A stretch of 35,186 nucleotides of DNA from Mycobacterium sp. MBM (GTDB lineage Bacteria; Actinomycetota; Actinomycetes; Mycobacteriales; Mycobacteriaceae). Location: the NCBI GenBank assembly GCA_021648845.1, contig JAKJHY010000043.1:1-35186 (forward strand). Reading direction: 5' to 3'. Under the pieces are notes generated by a model, which was given only the letters and a program-made list of their open reading frames with translations, had not been told where the DNA came from and made no database searches. Made by a program: the position numbers and the translations under genes. Shown piece by piece: positions 16,907-25,399 of this stretch (positions are counted from its first letter, which is position 1; each line of letters starts with the position of its first letter).

Positions 16907-17749
16907 ATGCGGGCACTGATTACGGGGGCCGCCGGGGGAGTGGGATCCAGCATCATCGATCAGCTGCGCGACACCGGAGTCGAGGTGCGAGCGACATGCC
17001 GCCGACCCGACCCGCGACGGTGGCCCGGCGTGCAGACGTTCTCCAGCGATCTCAGCCGGCCGCACACGATGCGGCACGCACTTGCGGGGGTCGACACCGT
17101 CTTCCTCTACAGCTTCGCGCCACCCGAGGTCATGCCGGGACTGGTCGAAGAGTTCGAGTCCGCAGGCGTCGACAAGGTGGTTGTGCTGTCGACGATCGAC
17201 ACCACCCGCCATGAGCCGTTCCTCGAATACAACAAGCAGCGCCACCTGGCCGTGGAATGCGCGATCGCCGATGGCGGATTCAGCACGGTCTGCCTGCGAC
17301 CTGGCGCGTTCGCCCGCAATGCGATTCGCTTTTGGGCCAGGCAGATTCGCGAAAGCAGAAGGGTCGGCCTACCGTTCCCAGATTCCCAGCAAGCCCCGAT
17401 AGCCGATGAAGACATCGCCGCAGTGGCCGTGCGTGCGATCAGCACGTCACAACTCGACGGACAGAGAATCGTCCTCACCGGCCCGGCCTCGTTGACCATG
17501 CGAGATCAAGTCGGCTGCATCGGTTACGCGATCGCCGAACCCATCGACATCACGGTGCTCTCGGAGCCGGCGGCGCGCCCACTCTACGGCGAGGTGCTTC
17601 CGCCCGCGTACCTCGATCTACTCATGGGCCAATGGGCTTTCGAAACAACCGAAAAGGCGGTCGTGACATCGTCGGTGCGCGACATCACCGGCCGCGAGCC
17701 CACCAACTACCTCGACTGGGCGATCGCCCACCGCGACGCGTTCCGCTAG
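16907..17749 (+). CDS. NmrA-like NAD(P)-binding protein (atypical SDR)
   Basis: A 280-residue Rossmann protein with N-terminal MRALITGAAGGVGSSIIDQL (glycine motif GAAGGVG), VFLYSFAPPEV, VVLSTIDTTRHEPFLEYNKQ and a conserved LRPGAFARNAI. These are features of NmrA/NAD(P)H-azoreductase-like atypical SDRs, which act as redox sensors or quinone reductases. I chose ATG 16907, with AAAGGA at 7 nt; a GTG at 16901 is too close to that site. Divergent from the LysR regulator and convergent with the TetR gene. Substrate unknown. Confidence 0.85.
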   Translation: MRALITGAAGGVGSSIIDQLRDTGVEVRATCRRPDPRRWPGVQTFSSDLSRPHTMRHALAGVDTVFLYSFAPPEVMPGLVEEFESAGVDKVVVLSTIDTTRHEPFLEYNKQRHLAVECAIADGGFSTVCLRPGAFARNAIRFWARQIRESRRVGLPFPDSQQAPIADEDIAAVAVRAISTSQLDGQRIVLTGPASLTMRDQVGCIGYAIAEPIDITVLSEPAARPLYGEVLPPAYLDLLMGQWAFETTEKAVVTSSVRDITGREPTNYLDWAIAHRDAFR

Positions 17750-17762
17750 CCCGGGCCCCGCG

Positions 17763-18488
17763 TCACGACAGGGTGGGGTGGGCTGAGTCGGCCACCATGA
17801 CAGTCGGCCACTCGGCGGGCGACTCGCGCAGCGACGAGATGTCGGGAAGTGGCTTCTGACACAGCGTTTTCGCCTGTCTGGGTGTCATACCGAGCGTACC
17901 CAGCAGGCGTTCGGTCACCGAATCCACGGTGCTCTCGGTGTCGCGGTCGGGCCGCTCTCGCAGCAAGGTGGCCATGCCGAAGAACATGCCTCCGGCGATG
18001 GCGAGGCCCAGTTCGGGATCACCGATCGTGAACCGTCCTTGGTCGATCGCTGCGGTGATGTCGCGGAGCGCTCTCGGGGACAACCCACGATTGGACATGA
18101 TCAGCGAGCCGCCATGCGCGAGCAGCAACGCGGCTTCTTGGGGCCGATAGCGAAACAGTCGTCCACTCAGTCGATAGTTGGTGGCGAAGGCCTCGGCCGG
18201 GTCGGAGATGGATTCGGTGAAGCCGTCGAGCAGGGCACCGAGATCGTCGAGGGCATCCGCCAGGGCCGCCTCGAACAGTTCCTCCTTCGACGAGAAGTGG
18301 TTGTAGAACGACCCCATTCCGACGTCGGCTGCCTGGGTGATCTCCAGGATCGGCACATTCATCTTGCCCTTGGCGATGAAGCCCTGGGCCGCGTGCACCA
18401 GGGCGCGACGGGTCCGCAACTTGCGCCGCTGCAGGCGGCTGGTCGGCGCGCTCGCCGGCTCGGTGTCGCTGCGCTCGGGCAGATCCAT
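17763..18488 (-). CDS. TetR-family regulator, probable repressor of the aromatic operon
   Basis: A 241-residue TetR protein; the HTH is at residues 26-72 (RRALVHAAQGFI, then ITQAADVGMGSFYNHFSSKEEL). The C-terminal ligand domain includes FRYRPQEAALLLAHGG. I place the start at ATG 18488: a TANNNT box (TACTAT) sits exactly 6 nt upstream on the reverse strand, suggesting leaderless transcription; no ribosome site is visible. It is divergent from the extradiol-dioxygenase operon across 108 bp that hold repeated TTCTGAGGA-type sites, so it probably controls that operon and itself. Confidence 0.88.
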   Translation of the reverse strand: MDLPERSDTEPASAPTSRLQRRKLRTRRALVHAAQGFIAKGKMNVPILEITQAADVGMGSFYNHFSSKEELFEAALADALDDLGALLDGFTESISDPAEAFATNYRLSGRLFRYRPQEAALLLAHGGSLIMSNRGLSPRALRDITAAIDQGRFTIGDPELGLAIAGGMFFGMATLLRERPDRDTESTVDSVTERLLGTLGMTPRQAKTLCQKPLPDISSLRESPAEWPTVMVADSAHPTLS

Positions 18489-18494
18489 GACGTG

Positions 18495-18500
18495 ATAGTA
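18495..18500 (-). promoter_or_regulatory. Probable leaderless -10 box TACTAT of the TetR gene
   Basis: TACTAT is followed by 6 nt and then the ATG on the reverse strand, the spacing expected for mycobacterial leaderless transcripts. Inferred. Confidence 0.4.
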
Positions 18501-18514
18501 GCAGCGAGAGTCAA

Positions 18515-18534
18515 TTCTGAGGATATCGTCAGAA
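18515..18534. promoter_or_regulatory. Inverted repeat TTCTGA-N8-TCAGAA, putative TetR operator
   Basis: Perfect 6-bp arms; the 17-bp string TTCTGAGGATATCGTCA within it recurs with one change on the opposite strand at 18561-18577. A partial copy, CTGAGGATTGAATCGT, is at 18542-18557. The cluster lies between TetR and the operon it faces. Confidence 0.55.
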
Positions 18535-18560
18535 GCCTTGACTGAGGATTGAATCGTATG

Positions 18561-18577
18561 TGACGATTTCCTCAGAA
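18561..18577 (-). promoter_or_regulatory. Second copy of the TTCTGAGGA(A/T)ATCGTCA site
   Basis: On the reverse strand it reads TTCTGAGGAAATCGTCA, matching 16 of 17 positions of the first site. It ends 20 bp before the GTG of the dioxygenase gene, where a repressor would block transcription or initiation. Confidence 0.5.
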
Positions 18578-18596
18578 ACGGTGAAGGGGGTGCCAC

Positions 18597-19739
18597 GTGG
18601 CACACACAGCCACGCAGCAGCAAGACGGCCACAAAGGCCTCCACAATGAGCAAGGGGCGCTTGGCGGCGAGCATTCTGGCCGCTCACGGGATCCCCTCAT
18701 CCGCGTCGCAGATATCGCGTGGCTGGAATTCGACAAGCCCGATCTCGTTCGGGCGGAAGCGTTCGCCCGCGCCTTCGGATTCGGCATCGCTTTGCGTGAC
18801 CCGCACGAGTTGCATCTGCGCGGCACCACCGCCGGATCGCCGTGTGTGATCCTGCGCCGCGGTCAGCGCACACGGTTCGCGGGACTGGCGTTGCGCGCCG
18901 CCGACGAGGTCGACGTGCTGCGACTGGCCGAGAAGACGGGTACGCGGTTGCAGCCACTTCCCGAATCGTTAGGGGGAGTGGGGGTGCACCTGACCGACCC
19001 CAGTGGCATGGCGGTGACGGTGGTCGCCGGCATGCACGACCTGCCCGCCCAGCCCGAGCAGATACCGCAAGTTCACAACACCGGAGCCGACACCACCCGG
19101 ATCAACGACACCGTGCGACCACCGCGGGTGCCGGCCCGAGTGCAGCGGCTGGGTCACGTGGTGCTGCAATCCACCACGTATCTGCGCACGCTCAACTGGT
19201 ATCTCGACACGTTCGGGATGATCGTCAGCGACTTCCTGTTCTTCCCCGGCCAGCGCGAGCGCGGCCCGGCGATGAGCTTCATCCGGTGCGACCGCGGGGC
19301 GACCCCCGCCGACCACCACACGCTGGCCCTGGCGCTCGGACCGGCCAACCGCTACATCCACTCGGCCTATCAGGTCACCGACCTCGACGCACTGGCCGCC
19401 GGCGGCGAATACCTGCGCCAGCGAGGCTACTTCCGCTCCTGGGGCATCGGCCGGCACATCCAGGGCAGCCAATTGTTCGACTACTGGCGAGACCCCGACG
19501 GCTTCCTCGTCGAGCACTATGCCGACGGCGACATGTTCGACAACACGCTCGAACCCGGCTGGGCCCCGTTCACCGCTTCCGGTCTCGCCCAGTGGGGGCC
19601 GCCGGCCACCAAGGACTTCCTCGAGACCGACCCGCGCGCAGCACGGCACCAAGTGACCTCGATGCTCACCGCTCTGCGCAAAGACAACGAATTCGACCTC
19701 AACCGACTCGTCGGCCTACTGAAAGTTGCTGTCTCATGA
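18597..19739 (+). CDS. Type I extradiol ring-cleavage dioxygenase (VOC family, BphC-like)
   Basis: A 380-residue two-module VOC protein. The C-terminal catalytic half carries the Fe(II) facial triad: His187 (RLGHVVL), His240 or His241 (ADHHTLAL) and Glu306 (FLVEHYADG), with the second-sphere His and Tyr nearby (YIHSAYQV). Such enzymes open catechols next to the hydroxyls (meta-cleavage) using O2. It is longer than BphC (about 290-300 residues) through an N-terminal extension and linker. The GTG start at 18597 follows GAAGGGGG at ideal spacing. It is the first gene of an operon joined by ATGA to the FAH hydrolase. The catechol substrate is unknown. Confidence 0.9.
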   Translation: MAHTATQQQDGHKGLHNEQGALGGEHSGRSRDPLIRVADIAWLEFDKPDLVRAEAFARAFGFGIALRDPHELHLRGTTAGSPCVILRRGQRTRFAGLALRAADEVDVLRLAEKTGTRLQPLPESLGGVGVHLTDPSGMAVTVVAGMHDLPAQPEQIPQVHNTGADTTRINDTVRPPRVPARVQRLGHVVLQSTTYLRTLNWYLDTFGMIVSDFLFFPGQRERGPAMSFIRCDRGATPADHHTLALALGPANRYIHSAYQVTDLDALAAGGEYLRQRGYFRSWGIGRHIQGSQLFDYWRDPDGFLVEHYADGDMFDNTLEPGWAPFTASGLAQWGPPATKDFLETDPRAARHQVTSMLTALRKDNEFDLNRLVGLLKVAVS

Positions 19740-20674
19740 CCATTTCCGTCCTCAGAACCGCCGATGGCTGGTGGGTGCAGACCCCCACCGGAGCGGCGCC
19801 GATCACCACCTCCGCGGTCAGCACCGCCGAGCTACTGGCCGACCGGGCGGCCATCGACGCCGCTGTCCTCGCCGGCGGAACGATTGCCGTCGAGGAGTTG
19901 GACCTACTGTCGCCGGTGACCGCGCCGTGCCGGGTGATCGCGCAGATGACGAACTTCGAATCCCATGTCCTGGACTCGGGGATGGATCCGAAGACGGTGC
20001 CGCTGACCTTCTTTCGCAAGTCCTCGGCATCGATCACCGGCCCGTTCGCCGAGATCGTCCGGCCCGCCCACGTCAAGCTGCTCGACTACGAGGTCGAAAT
20101 CGGTCTGGTGATCGGGCGCGACGTCCCGGCCGGGACGACGATCACCGAGAACGACCTGCCCGGCATCATCGCCGGGCTGACGATCACCAACGACGTGTCC
20201 GCCCGGGACATCCAACTGCCGCAAACCCAGTTCTACGAGGCGAAGTCGTATCCGACATTCACACCCGTCGGGCCCGCCCTGGTGCTGCTGGATGCCGCCG
20301 AGCTGGCCCGGTTCGGTGACCTGAGGCTGCGGTTGAGTGTCGGCGGCGAGGAACGCCAGAACGCGCTCGTCGAGGGCGACATGCTGTATCGCCCGCTGCA
20401 GGCCCTGCAGTCACTGACCCGCTTCCAAGACCTGGCCGCCGGTGACCTCGTGCTCACCGGCACCCCCGCCGGCACCGCACTCACCGCCCCGCCCAAGCCC
20501 ATCGAGATGATCGGCAACCTGCTGCCGCCCGCGGTCAAGTGGAAGGCATTCTTCTCCCGCCAGGCCAAGAACCCGAAGTACCTGCAGCACGGCGACGTCG
20601 TGGAGGCGTCGATTGCCACCGACGACGGCGCGATCGACCTGGGTGCCCAGCACCTGAGGGTCCGGCACGCATGA
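19736..20674 (+). CDS. Fumarylacetoacetate hydrolase (FAH) family protein
   Basis: A 312-residue FAH-fold protein: Mg2+-binding LDYEVEIGLVIG (Glu119, Glu121) and NDVSARD (Asp153), plus LVLTGTPAGTA and HGDVVEA near the end. FAH-family enzymes hydrolyse, decarboxylate or hydrate the diketo or enol acids formed by ring cleavage. Since no alpha/beta-hydrolase of MhpC type is in the operon, this protein may process the meta-cleavage product, or a later intermediate. The ATG at 19736 overlaps the dioxygenase stop and its own stop overlaps the ligase start, both ATGA. Confidence 0.88.
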   Translation: MTISVLRTADGWWVQTPTGAAPITTSAVSTAELLADRAAIDAAVLAGGTIAVEELDLLSPVTAPCRVIAQMTNFESHVLDSGMDPKTVPLTFFRKSSASITGPFAEIVRPAHVKLLDYEVEIGLVIGRDVPAGTTITENDLPGIIAGLTITNDVSARDIQLPQTQFYEAKSYPTFTPVGPALVLLDAAELARFGDLRLRLSVGGEERQNALVEGDMLYRPLQALQSLTRFQDLAAGDLVLTGTPAGTALTAPPKPIEMIGNLLPPAVKWKAFFSRQAKNPKYLQHGDVVEASIATDDGAIDLGAQHLRVRHA

Positions 20675-22557
20675 GCGTCGACCTGCTGTGGCCTGCAGCG
20701 CAATCGCCGAGCGATCTCGAGGCCATCGAAGCGGTCCCGTTGGACCGACGCGGCCTGCCGGCATCCACCTATGACCTCGTGCTGCGGGCCGCGCAGCTGT
20801 GGCCCGACCGCACCGCAGTCACCGTGCTGGCCGACGGGACCGACTATCAGCGGTGCGCCCGGCGCACGTTCGGCCAACTTGCCGCCGACGTGACACGCTG
20901 TGCAAAAGCACTGCGCCACTGCGGTGTCGGACGACGAGATGCGGTGCTGCTGATCGGCGACAACTGCGATGAATTGATCACCGCCACGCTGGCCTCCCAA
21001 GCCGCCGGCATCGCGGTGCCGATCAACGGATCACTGTCCGGTGAGCACCTCGCCGAGTTGGTTCGGGTGTCGGGTGCTCGGGTCCTGATCACCGCGGGCC
21101 CCGAATTCGACCCTGCCGGTGTCGGACTCGCCGCCACCCTGGCCGAGGCGGGCCTGATCGACACCGTATTGCTGCTGCGCCCCACGCTGGCCGACGGGGT
21201 GCCGCCTGCGCTGCCGGTCCTGCCGAACGTCACGGTGGCCTACCTGTCGGCGCTGGCCGCCGAACAGGACGCACGGCCACTCCACGACGGACCGGCTGAT
21301 CCGGGGGAGTTGGCCGCACTGTTTCACACCGGCGGCACCACCGGAGCGCCGAAGCTGGCCGCCCACACCCACGGCAACGAGGTCTGCGACGCCTGGATGG
21401 TCGCCATCAGCGCCGCCCTCGACGAGGACGCCGTCGTGTTCGCCGCGTTACCCCTGTTTCACGTCAACGCGCTGATCGTGACTTTGCTGGCGCCGTTGCT
21501 GCGCGGCCAACCCGTGGTCTGGGCCGGGCCGCTGGGATACCGCGATATGGGCCTGTATCAGAACTTTTGGCGCATCGTGGAACACTACCGGCTGGCGGCG
21601 ATGAGCGCCGTGCCGACCGTGTACGCCGTGCTGGCCCAGATCCCCGTCGACGCCGACATCTCAAGCCTGTCCTCCGCGGTGTGCGGGGCCTCGGCACTGC
21701 CGGACACCGTGCGCGGCGACTTCCTGCATGCCACGGGGGTGAACCTGGTCGAAGGGTACGGGCTCACCGAGGCGACCTGCGCCAGCGCGCGCAGCTTCGC
21801 CGACCAGCCCCGGCCCGGTTCGGTCGGGCAACGCATGCCCTACCAACAGGTGAAGGCGGTCGCGGTCAGCGAGGACGGCACCTGGCAGGCGGTGCCCACC
21901 GGCCAGGTCGGCACACTCGTGATCAGCGGTCCGACCGTGTTCGCCGGCTACGTCACCGGGCGTGCAGAGCACGGATATGTGCTCGACGGTCGCGGCACGT
22001 TGCGCGACGGTTGGCTCGACACCGGCGATCTGGGCAGCGTCGACGAGCAAGGATTCGTCTACCTGGCCGGCCGGGCCAAGGACCTCATCATCCGCGGCGG
22101 GCACAATATCGACCCTGCCGTGATCGAGGACGCGTTGCTCGCCCACCCCGATGTCACCGCGGCCGCGGCAGTGGCGCAGCCCGATTCGCATTCCGGTGAA
22201 GTCCCCGTCGGCTTCGTCACGCTTCGACCGGGTGCGAACGTGCGCGGCAACGACCTGGCCGCCTTCGCCCGCGACCGGATCACCGAACGCGCCGCGGCGC
22301 CCAGAACCGTCACCGTCATCGACGCGATACCGGTCACCGACGTGGGCAAGCCCTACAAGGTGCCGCTGCGCGCCACCGCCGCCGAGCACGCAATGACCGA
22401 AGCCCTCGCCGACCAGCCCGGGGTGCTGGCGATCACCGGCCACGTCCGTGCCGGGGCGCCGGTCGTCACCATCACCCTGGGGCCCGCGGCGGACCGCACC
22501 GCGGTGGAGCGGGTGGTGAAATCCTTTGCGGTGACGTACGACATCGAGGAGCAATGA
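20671..22557 (+). CDS. Acyl-CoA ligase (ANL superfamily, FadD-like)
   Basis: A 628-residue adenylate-forming enzyme. The phosphate loop is HTGGTTGAPK (residues 219-228); then GYGLTEAT, the hinge region DGWLDTGDLG, RGGHNIDPAVIED, and the C-terminal catalytic Lys in VTDVGKPYKVPL. It activates a carboxylate as acyl-AMP and then as the CoA thioester. In this operon it probably activates the aromatic acid or the ring-cleavage product for beta-oxidation. About 60 extra C-terminal residues (after VPLRA) form a small alpha/beta-looking tail whose role is unknown. Coupled on both sides by ATGA overlaps. Confidence 0.88.
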   Translation: MSVDLLWPAAQSPSDLEAIEAVPLDRRGLPASTYDLVLRAAQLWPDRTAVTVLADGTDYQRCARRTFGQLAADVTRCAKALRHCGVGRRDAVLLIGDNCDELITATLASQAAGIAVPINGSLSGEHLAELVRVSGARVLITAGPEFDPAGVGLAATLAEAGLIDTVLLLRPTLADGVPPALPVLPNVTVAYLSALAAEQDARPLHDGPADPGELAALFHTGGTTGAPKLAAHTHGNEVCDAWMVAISAALDEDAVVFAALPLFHVNALIVTLLAPLLRGQPVVWAGPLGYRDMGLYQNFWRIVEHYRLAAMSAVPTVYAVLAQIPVDADISSLSSAVCGASALPDTVRGDFLHATGVNLVEGYGLTEATCASARSFADQPRPGSVGQRMPYQQVKAVAVSEDGTWQAVPTGQVGTLVISGPTVFAGYVTGRAEHGYVLDGRGTLRDGWLDTGDLGSVDEQGFVYLAGRAKDLIIRGGHNIDPAVIEDALLAHPDVTAAAAVAQPDSHSGEVPVGFVTLRPGANVRGNDLAAFARDRITERAAAPRTVTVIDAIPVTDVGKPYKVPLRATAAEHAMTEALADQPGVLAITGHVRAGAPVVTITLGPAADRTAVERVVKSFAVTYDIEEQ

Positions 22558-24173
22558 CGCACCCGGCGCACGACGCACCCACCGAACACGTCCCCGTTGT
22601 CGTCGTCGGCGGCGGCCCCACCGGGATCACCGTGGCGACTCTGCTCGCGCAGTACGGCGTCGGCACCCTGGTGCTGGATCGATGGCCGCAGGTTTATCCG
22701 CAGCCGCGCGCGGTGCACCTCGACGACGAGGTGTACCGCATCCTGGCCCGGCTCGGGATCGCCGGCGAGTTCGCCGAGATTTCGTGGCCCGCCCGCGGTC
22801 TGCGGCTCATCGATCGAGATATGGCGGTGTTGGCCCAGTTCGATCGCGCCACCGCCGTGACCCGCAACGGCTATCCTGCGGCCAGCATGTTCGACCAGCC
22901 GCAGCTCGAAGAACTGTTGCGCGCCAATGTTGCCCGTCACCCGCTGGTGCGTTTTCGGGGCGATGCCGAGGTTGTCGAGCTGGCTCCCGATGCATGCCCG
23001 CTGCGGTTGCGTGTGCGTGACCGCGGCACCGGCCGGGAGTCGGAGATCACCGCGGACTTCGTGCTGGGTTGCGACGGTGCCAACAGCATGGTCCGCGCGG
23101 CGATCGGTGCGACGATGCGCAACTTGAAGTTCGAACAGCGCTGGCTGGTGGTCGACATCGCCTCCGAAGCCAACCTGGACCAGTGGGAGGGCGTGCACCA
23201 ACTGTGCGACTCGCAGCGCGCGGGGACCTACATGCGCATCGGGCCCGCCCGATACCGCTGGGAATTTCAGCTACTCGACCACGAATCGGTCGATGACTAC
23301 GCCACCCTGGCCGAGCTGCGCCCCTTGATCGCGCCGTGGACGCGCGATGTCCACGACGCCGACCTTCGGGTGATCCGAGTCGCCGAATACACGTTTCGCG
23401 CTCAGCTCGCGGACCGCTGGCGCCGCGGCAACGTGTTCCTTCTCGGTGATGCCGCCCACCTGACGCCACCGTTCATCGGCCAGGGCATGGGCGCCGGACT
23501 GCGTGATGCCATGAACCTGGCGTGGAAGATCGCCGGCGTGCGCCGCGGTGATCTTCCGCACCATGCGCTCGACAGCTATCAGGCCGAGCGCCGCCCGCAC
23601 GCCCGCCAGATGATCACGTTGGCGCTCAACATCGGGCGCGCGATGACCTCCGGCGGCCGGCTCGGAACGGCTGCGCGCTCACTGATACTGCCCTGGATGC
23701 ATCTGGTGCCCGGGCTACGGGCAAGGGTCACCGATTCGCGGACCCCGCCGCTGCGGCGTTCGGCTCTGGTGGCGCGCACCGTCGCACGCCGCGGCATCGT
23801 CGGCCACCTGTGCCCGAACCCGACGCTCGGCAACGGCATTTGCCTCGATGACGAGCTCGGCCCGGGGTTCGCCGTGATCACCCGGGTTGCCCTGACCGCC
23901 GCGCAGCAGGAGATCCTCGACGCGCGAGGCGCACGCACCGTTCACGCCTCCCACGGTTCTGAACTGGCCCGGTGGCTGCGCCGCCATCACGTCAAGGCCG
24001 CGGTCGTGCGACCCGATCGCACCATCATGATGGCCGGCGGCGATGTCACCGCACTGTGCCGCGCCGTTCCGGCGTTCCTGGTCGACCACCACGCACCCGG
24101 GGTGCCGGGCGCCCCCGCCCGCCCCGGCAGTCCATCACCTTCGCCGCCTGCCGGCGTCGTCCACCACGAATAG
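22554..24173 (+). CDS. FAD-dependent aromatic hydroxylase, MhpA-like
   Basis: A 539-residue class A flavoprotein monooxygenase: dinucleotide motif VVGGGPTG (residues 18-24), the DG motif LGCDGANSMVR, and the GD motif LLGDAAHLTPPFIGQGMG. These and PRAVHLDDEVYRIL match 3-(3-hydroxyphenyl)propionate hydroxylase-type enzymes, which add an ortho hydroxyl to a phenol using NAD(P)H and O2 to give a catechol. The product would be the substrate of the extradiol dioxygenase encoded by the first gene. The C-terminal 20 residues are Pro/Ser-rich. ATGA overlap with the ligase. The exact phenol is unknown. Confidence 0.9.
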   Translation: MTHPAHDAPTEHVPVVVVGGGPTGITVATLLAQYGVGTLVLDRWPQVYPQPRAVHLDDEVYRILARLGIAGEFAEISWPARGLRLIDRDMAVLAQFDRATAVTRNGYPAASMFDQPQLEELLRANVARHPLVRFRGDAEVVELAPDACPLRLRVRDRGTGRESEITADFVLGCDGANSMVRAAIGATMRNLKFEQRWLVVDIASEANLDQWEGVHQLCDSQRAGTYMRIGPARYRWEFQLLDHESVDDYATLAELRPLIAPWTRDVHDADLRVIRVAEYTFRAQLADRWRRGNVFLLGDAAHLTPPFIGQGMGAGLRDAMNLAWKIAGVRRGDLPHHALDSYQAERRPHARQMITLALNIGRAMTSGGRLGTAARSLILPWMHLVPGLRARVTDSRTPPLRRSALVARTVARRGIVGHLCPNPTLGNGICLDDELGPGFAVITRVALTAAQQEILDARGARTVHASHGSELARWLRRHHVKAAVVRPDRTIMMAGGDVTALCRAVPAFLVDHHAPGVPGAPARPGSPSPSPPAGVVHHE

Positions 24174-24184
24174 GAAGCATCCGC

Positions 24185-25375
24185 GTGCCTCGTCAACCGT
24201 CGGCTGTGCCGGTATACCGTCCCGACATCTACGCTCGTTCGGCCATTATCGACCCCTACCCGCACTACCGCGCGATGCGCGAGCTGGGGCCGGTGGTGTG
24301 GCTGGCCCGCCAGCGTCTCTACGCCCTGCCGCGGTTCGCCGAGTGCAAGGCGACCCTGCGCGATGACGGTCTGTTCCTGTCCGGGCACGGGGTGGCAGCC
24401 AACCCGCTGGCCAACCGGTTATCCCGCGGCACCACGCTCAGCAGCGACGGCGCCGACCACGACCGGCGCCGCAAAATGGTCGCCCACCGGCTGATGCCGC
24501 GGGCGCTGCGCACCCTGAGCGACGATGTCGACGCCCAGGCCCGCGTCATCGTCGAGACCGCAGTGAGCCGGCGGACGGTGGATGCCGTCGCCGACCTGGC
24601 CACGGCTCTGCCATTGGCTGTGGTGCCCGACCTGGTGGGGTGGCCGCGCGACGAACGCGAGTACCTACTCGACTGGGCCGCAGCCACCTTCGACATCCTC
24701 GGGCCACTGAATCGGCAGGCGTTGCGTGCCGTCCCGCGCAGCCTGCAGATGCTGCGCTTCGCCCGCCGCGTCGTGCGTGAACGCAACGTGCTTCCCGGCA
24801 GCATGGCCCACGAACTACTCACCGCCGTCGACGAGGGCCGCCTGACGGCGGACGAGGTGCCGCCGCTGTTGATCGATTACATCGGTCCATCGCTCGACAC
24901 CACGATCAGCGCGATCTCCAGCGCGCTCTACTTGTTCGCCACCCACCCCGAACAGTGGCAGCTGCTCAGGGACGATCCCGCGCTGATCCCCAGAGCCATC
25001 AACGAAGTGGTGCGCTACGAGTCACCCTTGAGGGCGTTCACCCGTAGGACTGTTCGGGCCAGTGTGATGGCCGACGTGCCGCTTCCGGCGGACGCCCGGG
25101 TGCTGGTGCTCTATGCCTCGGCCAATCGTGACGAGCGCGAGTGGGACGCCCCCGACGTCTTCGATATTCGCAACGATGCCGGACGTCATGTCGGGTTCGG
25201 CAGCGGCGCCCACGCCTGCGCCGGCCAAGGTCTGGCCCGGCTGGAGACCACGGCTATGCTCAAGGCGCTGATCGAGCGCGTGGAGCGCATCGAAGTCGCC
25301 GCCGAACCGAGGTGGGGGATCAACAACATCATCCGCCGTCACGACCACCTACCCATCCGGCTGATTGCGGCCTGA
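24185..25375 (+). CDS. Cytochrome P450
   Basis: A 396-residue soluble bacterial P450. The heme-ligand motif is FGSGAHACAG with Cys345, the ExxR pair is Glu274/Arg277 (NEVVRYESP), and the I-helix reads GPSLDTT. In most P450s the I-helix is AG-x-[DE]-TT; here AG is replaced by PS, seen in a subset of actinobacterial P450s. GTG 24185 follows AGGAAG, 11 nt after the hydroxylase stop. As the last gene of the operon it may oxidise, O-dealkylate or hydroxylate an aromatic side chain before ring hydroxylation. No ferredoxin gene is visible nearby. Confidence 0.92.
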   Translation: MPRQPSAVPVYRPDIYARSAIIDPYPHYRAMRELGPVVWLARQRLYALPRFAECKATLRDDGLFLSGHGVAANPLANRLSRGTTLSSDGADHDRRRKMVAHRLMPRALRTLSDDVDAQARVIVETAVSRRTVDAVADLATALPLAVVPDLVGWPRDEREYLLDWAAATFDILGPLNRQALRAVPRSLQMLRFARRVVRERNVLPGSMAHELLTAVDEGRLTADEVPPLLIDYIGPSLDTTISAISSALYLFATHPEQWQLLRDDPALIPRAINEVVRYESPLRAFTRRTVRASVMADVPLPADARVLVLYASANRDEREWDAPDVFDIRNDAGRHVGFGSGAHACAGQGLARLETTAMLKALIERVERIEVAAEPRWGINNIIRRHDHLPIRLIAA

Positions 25376-25399
25376 ATCTCACCGGAGCCGCATGGGGTG

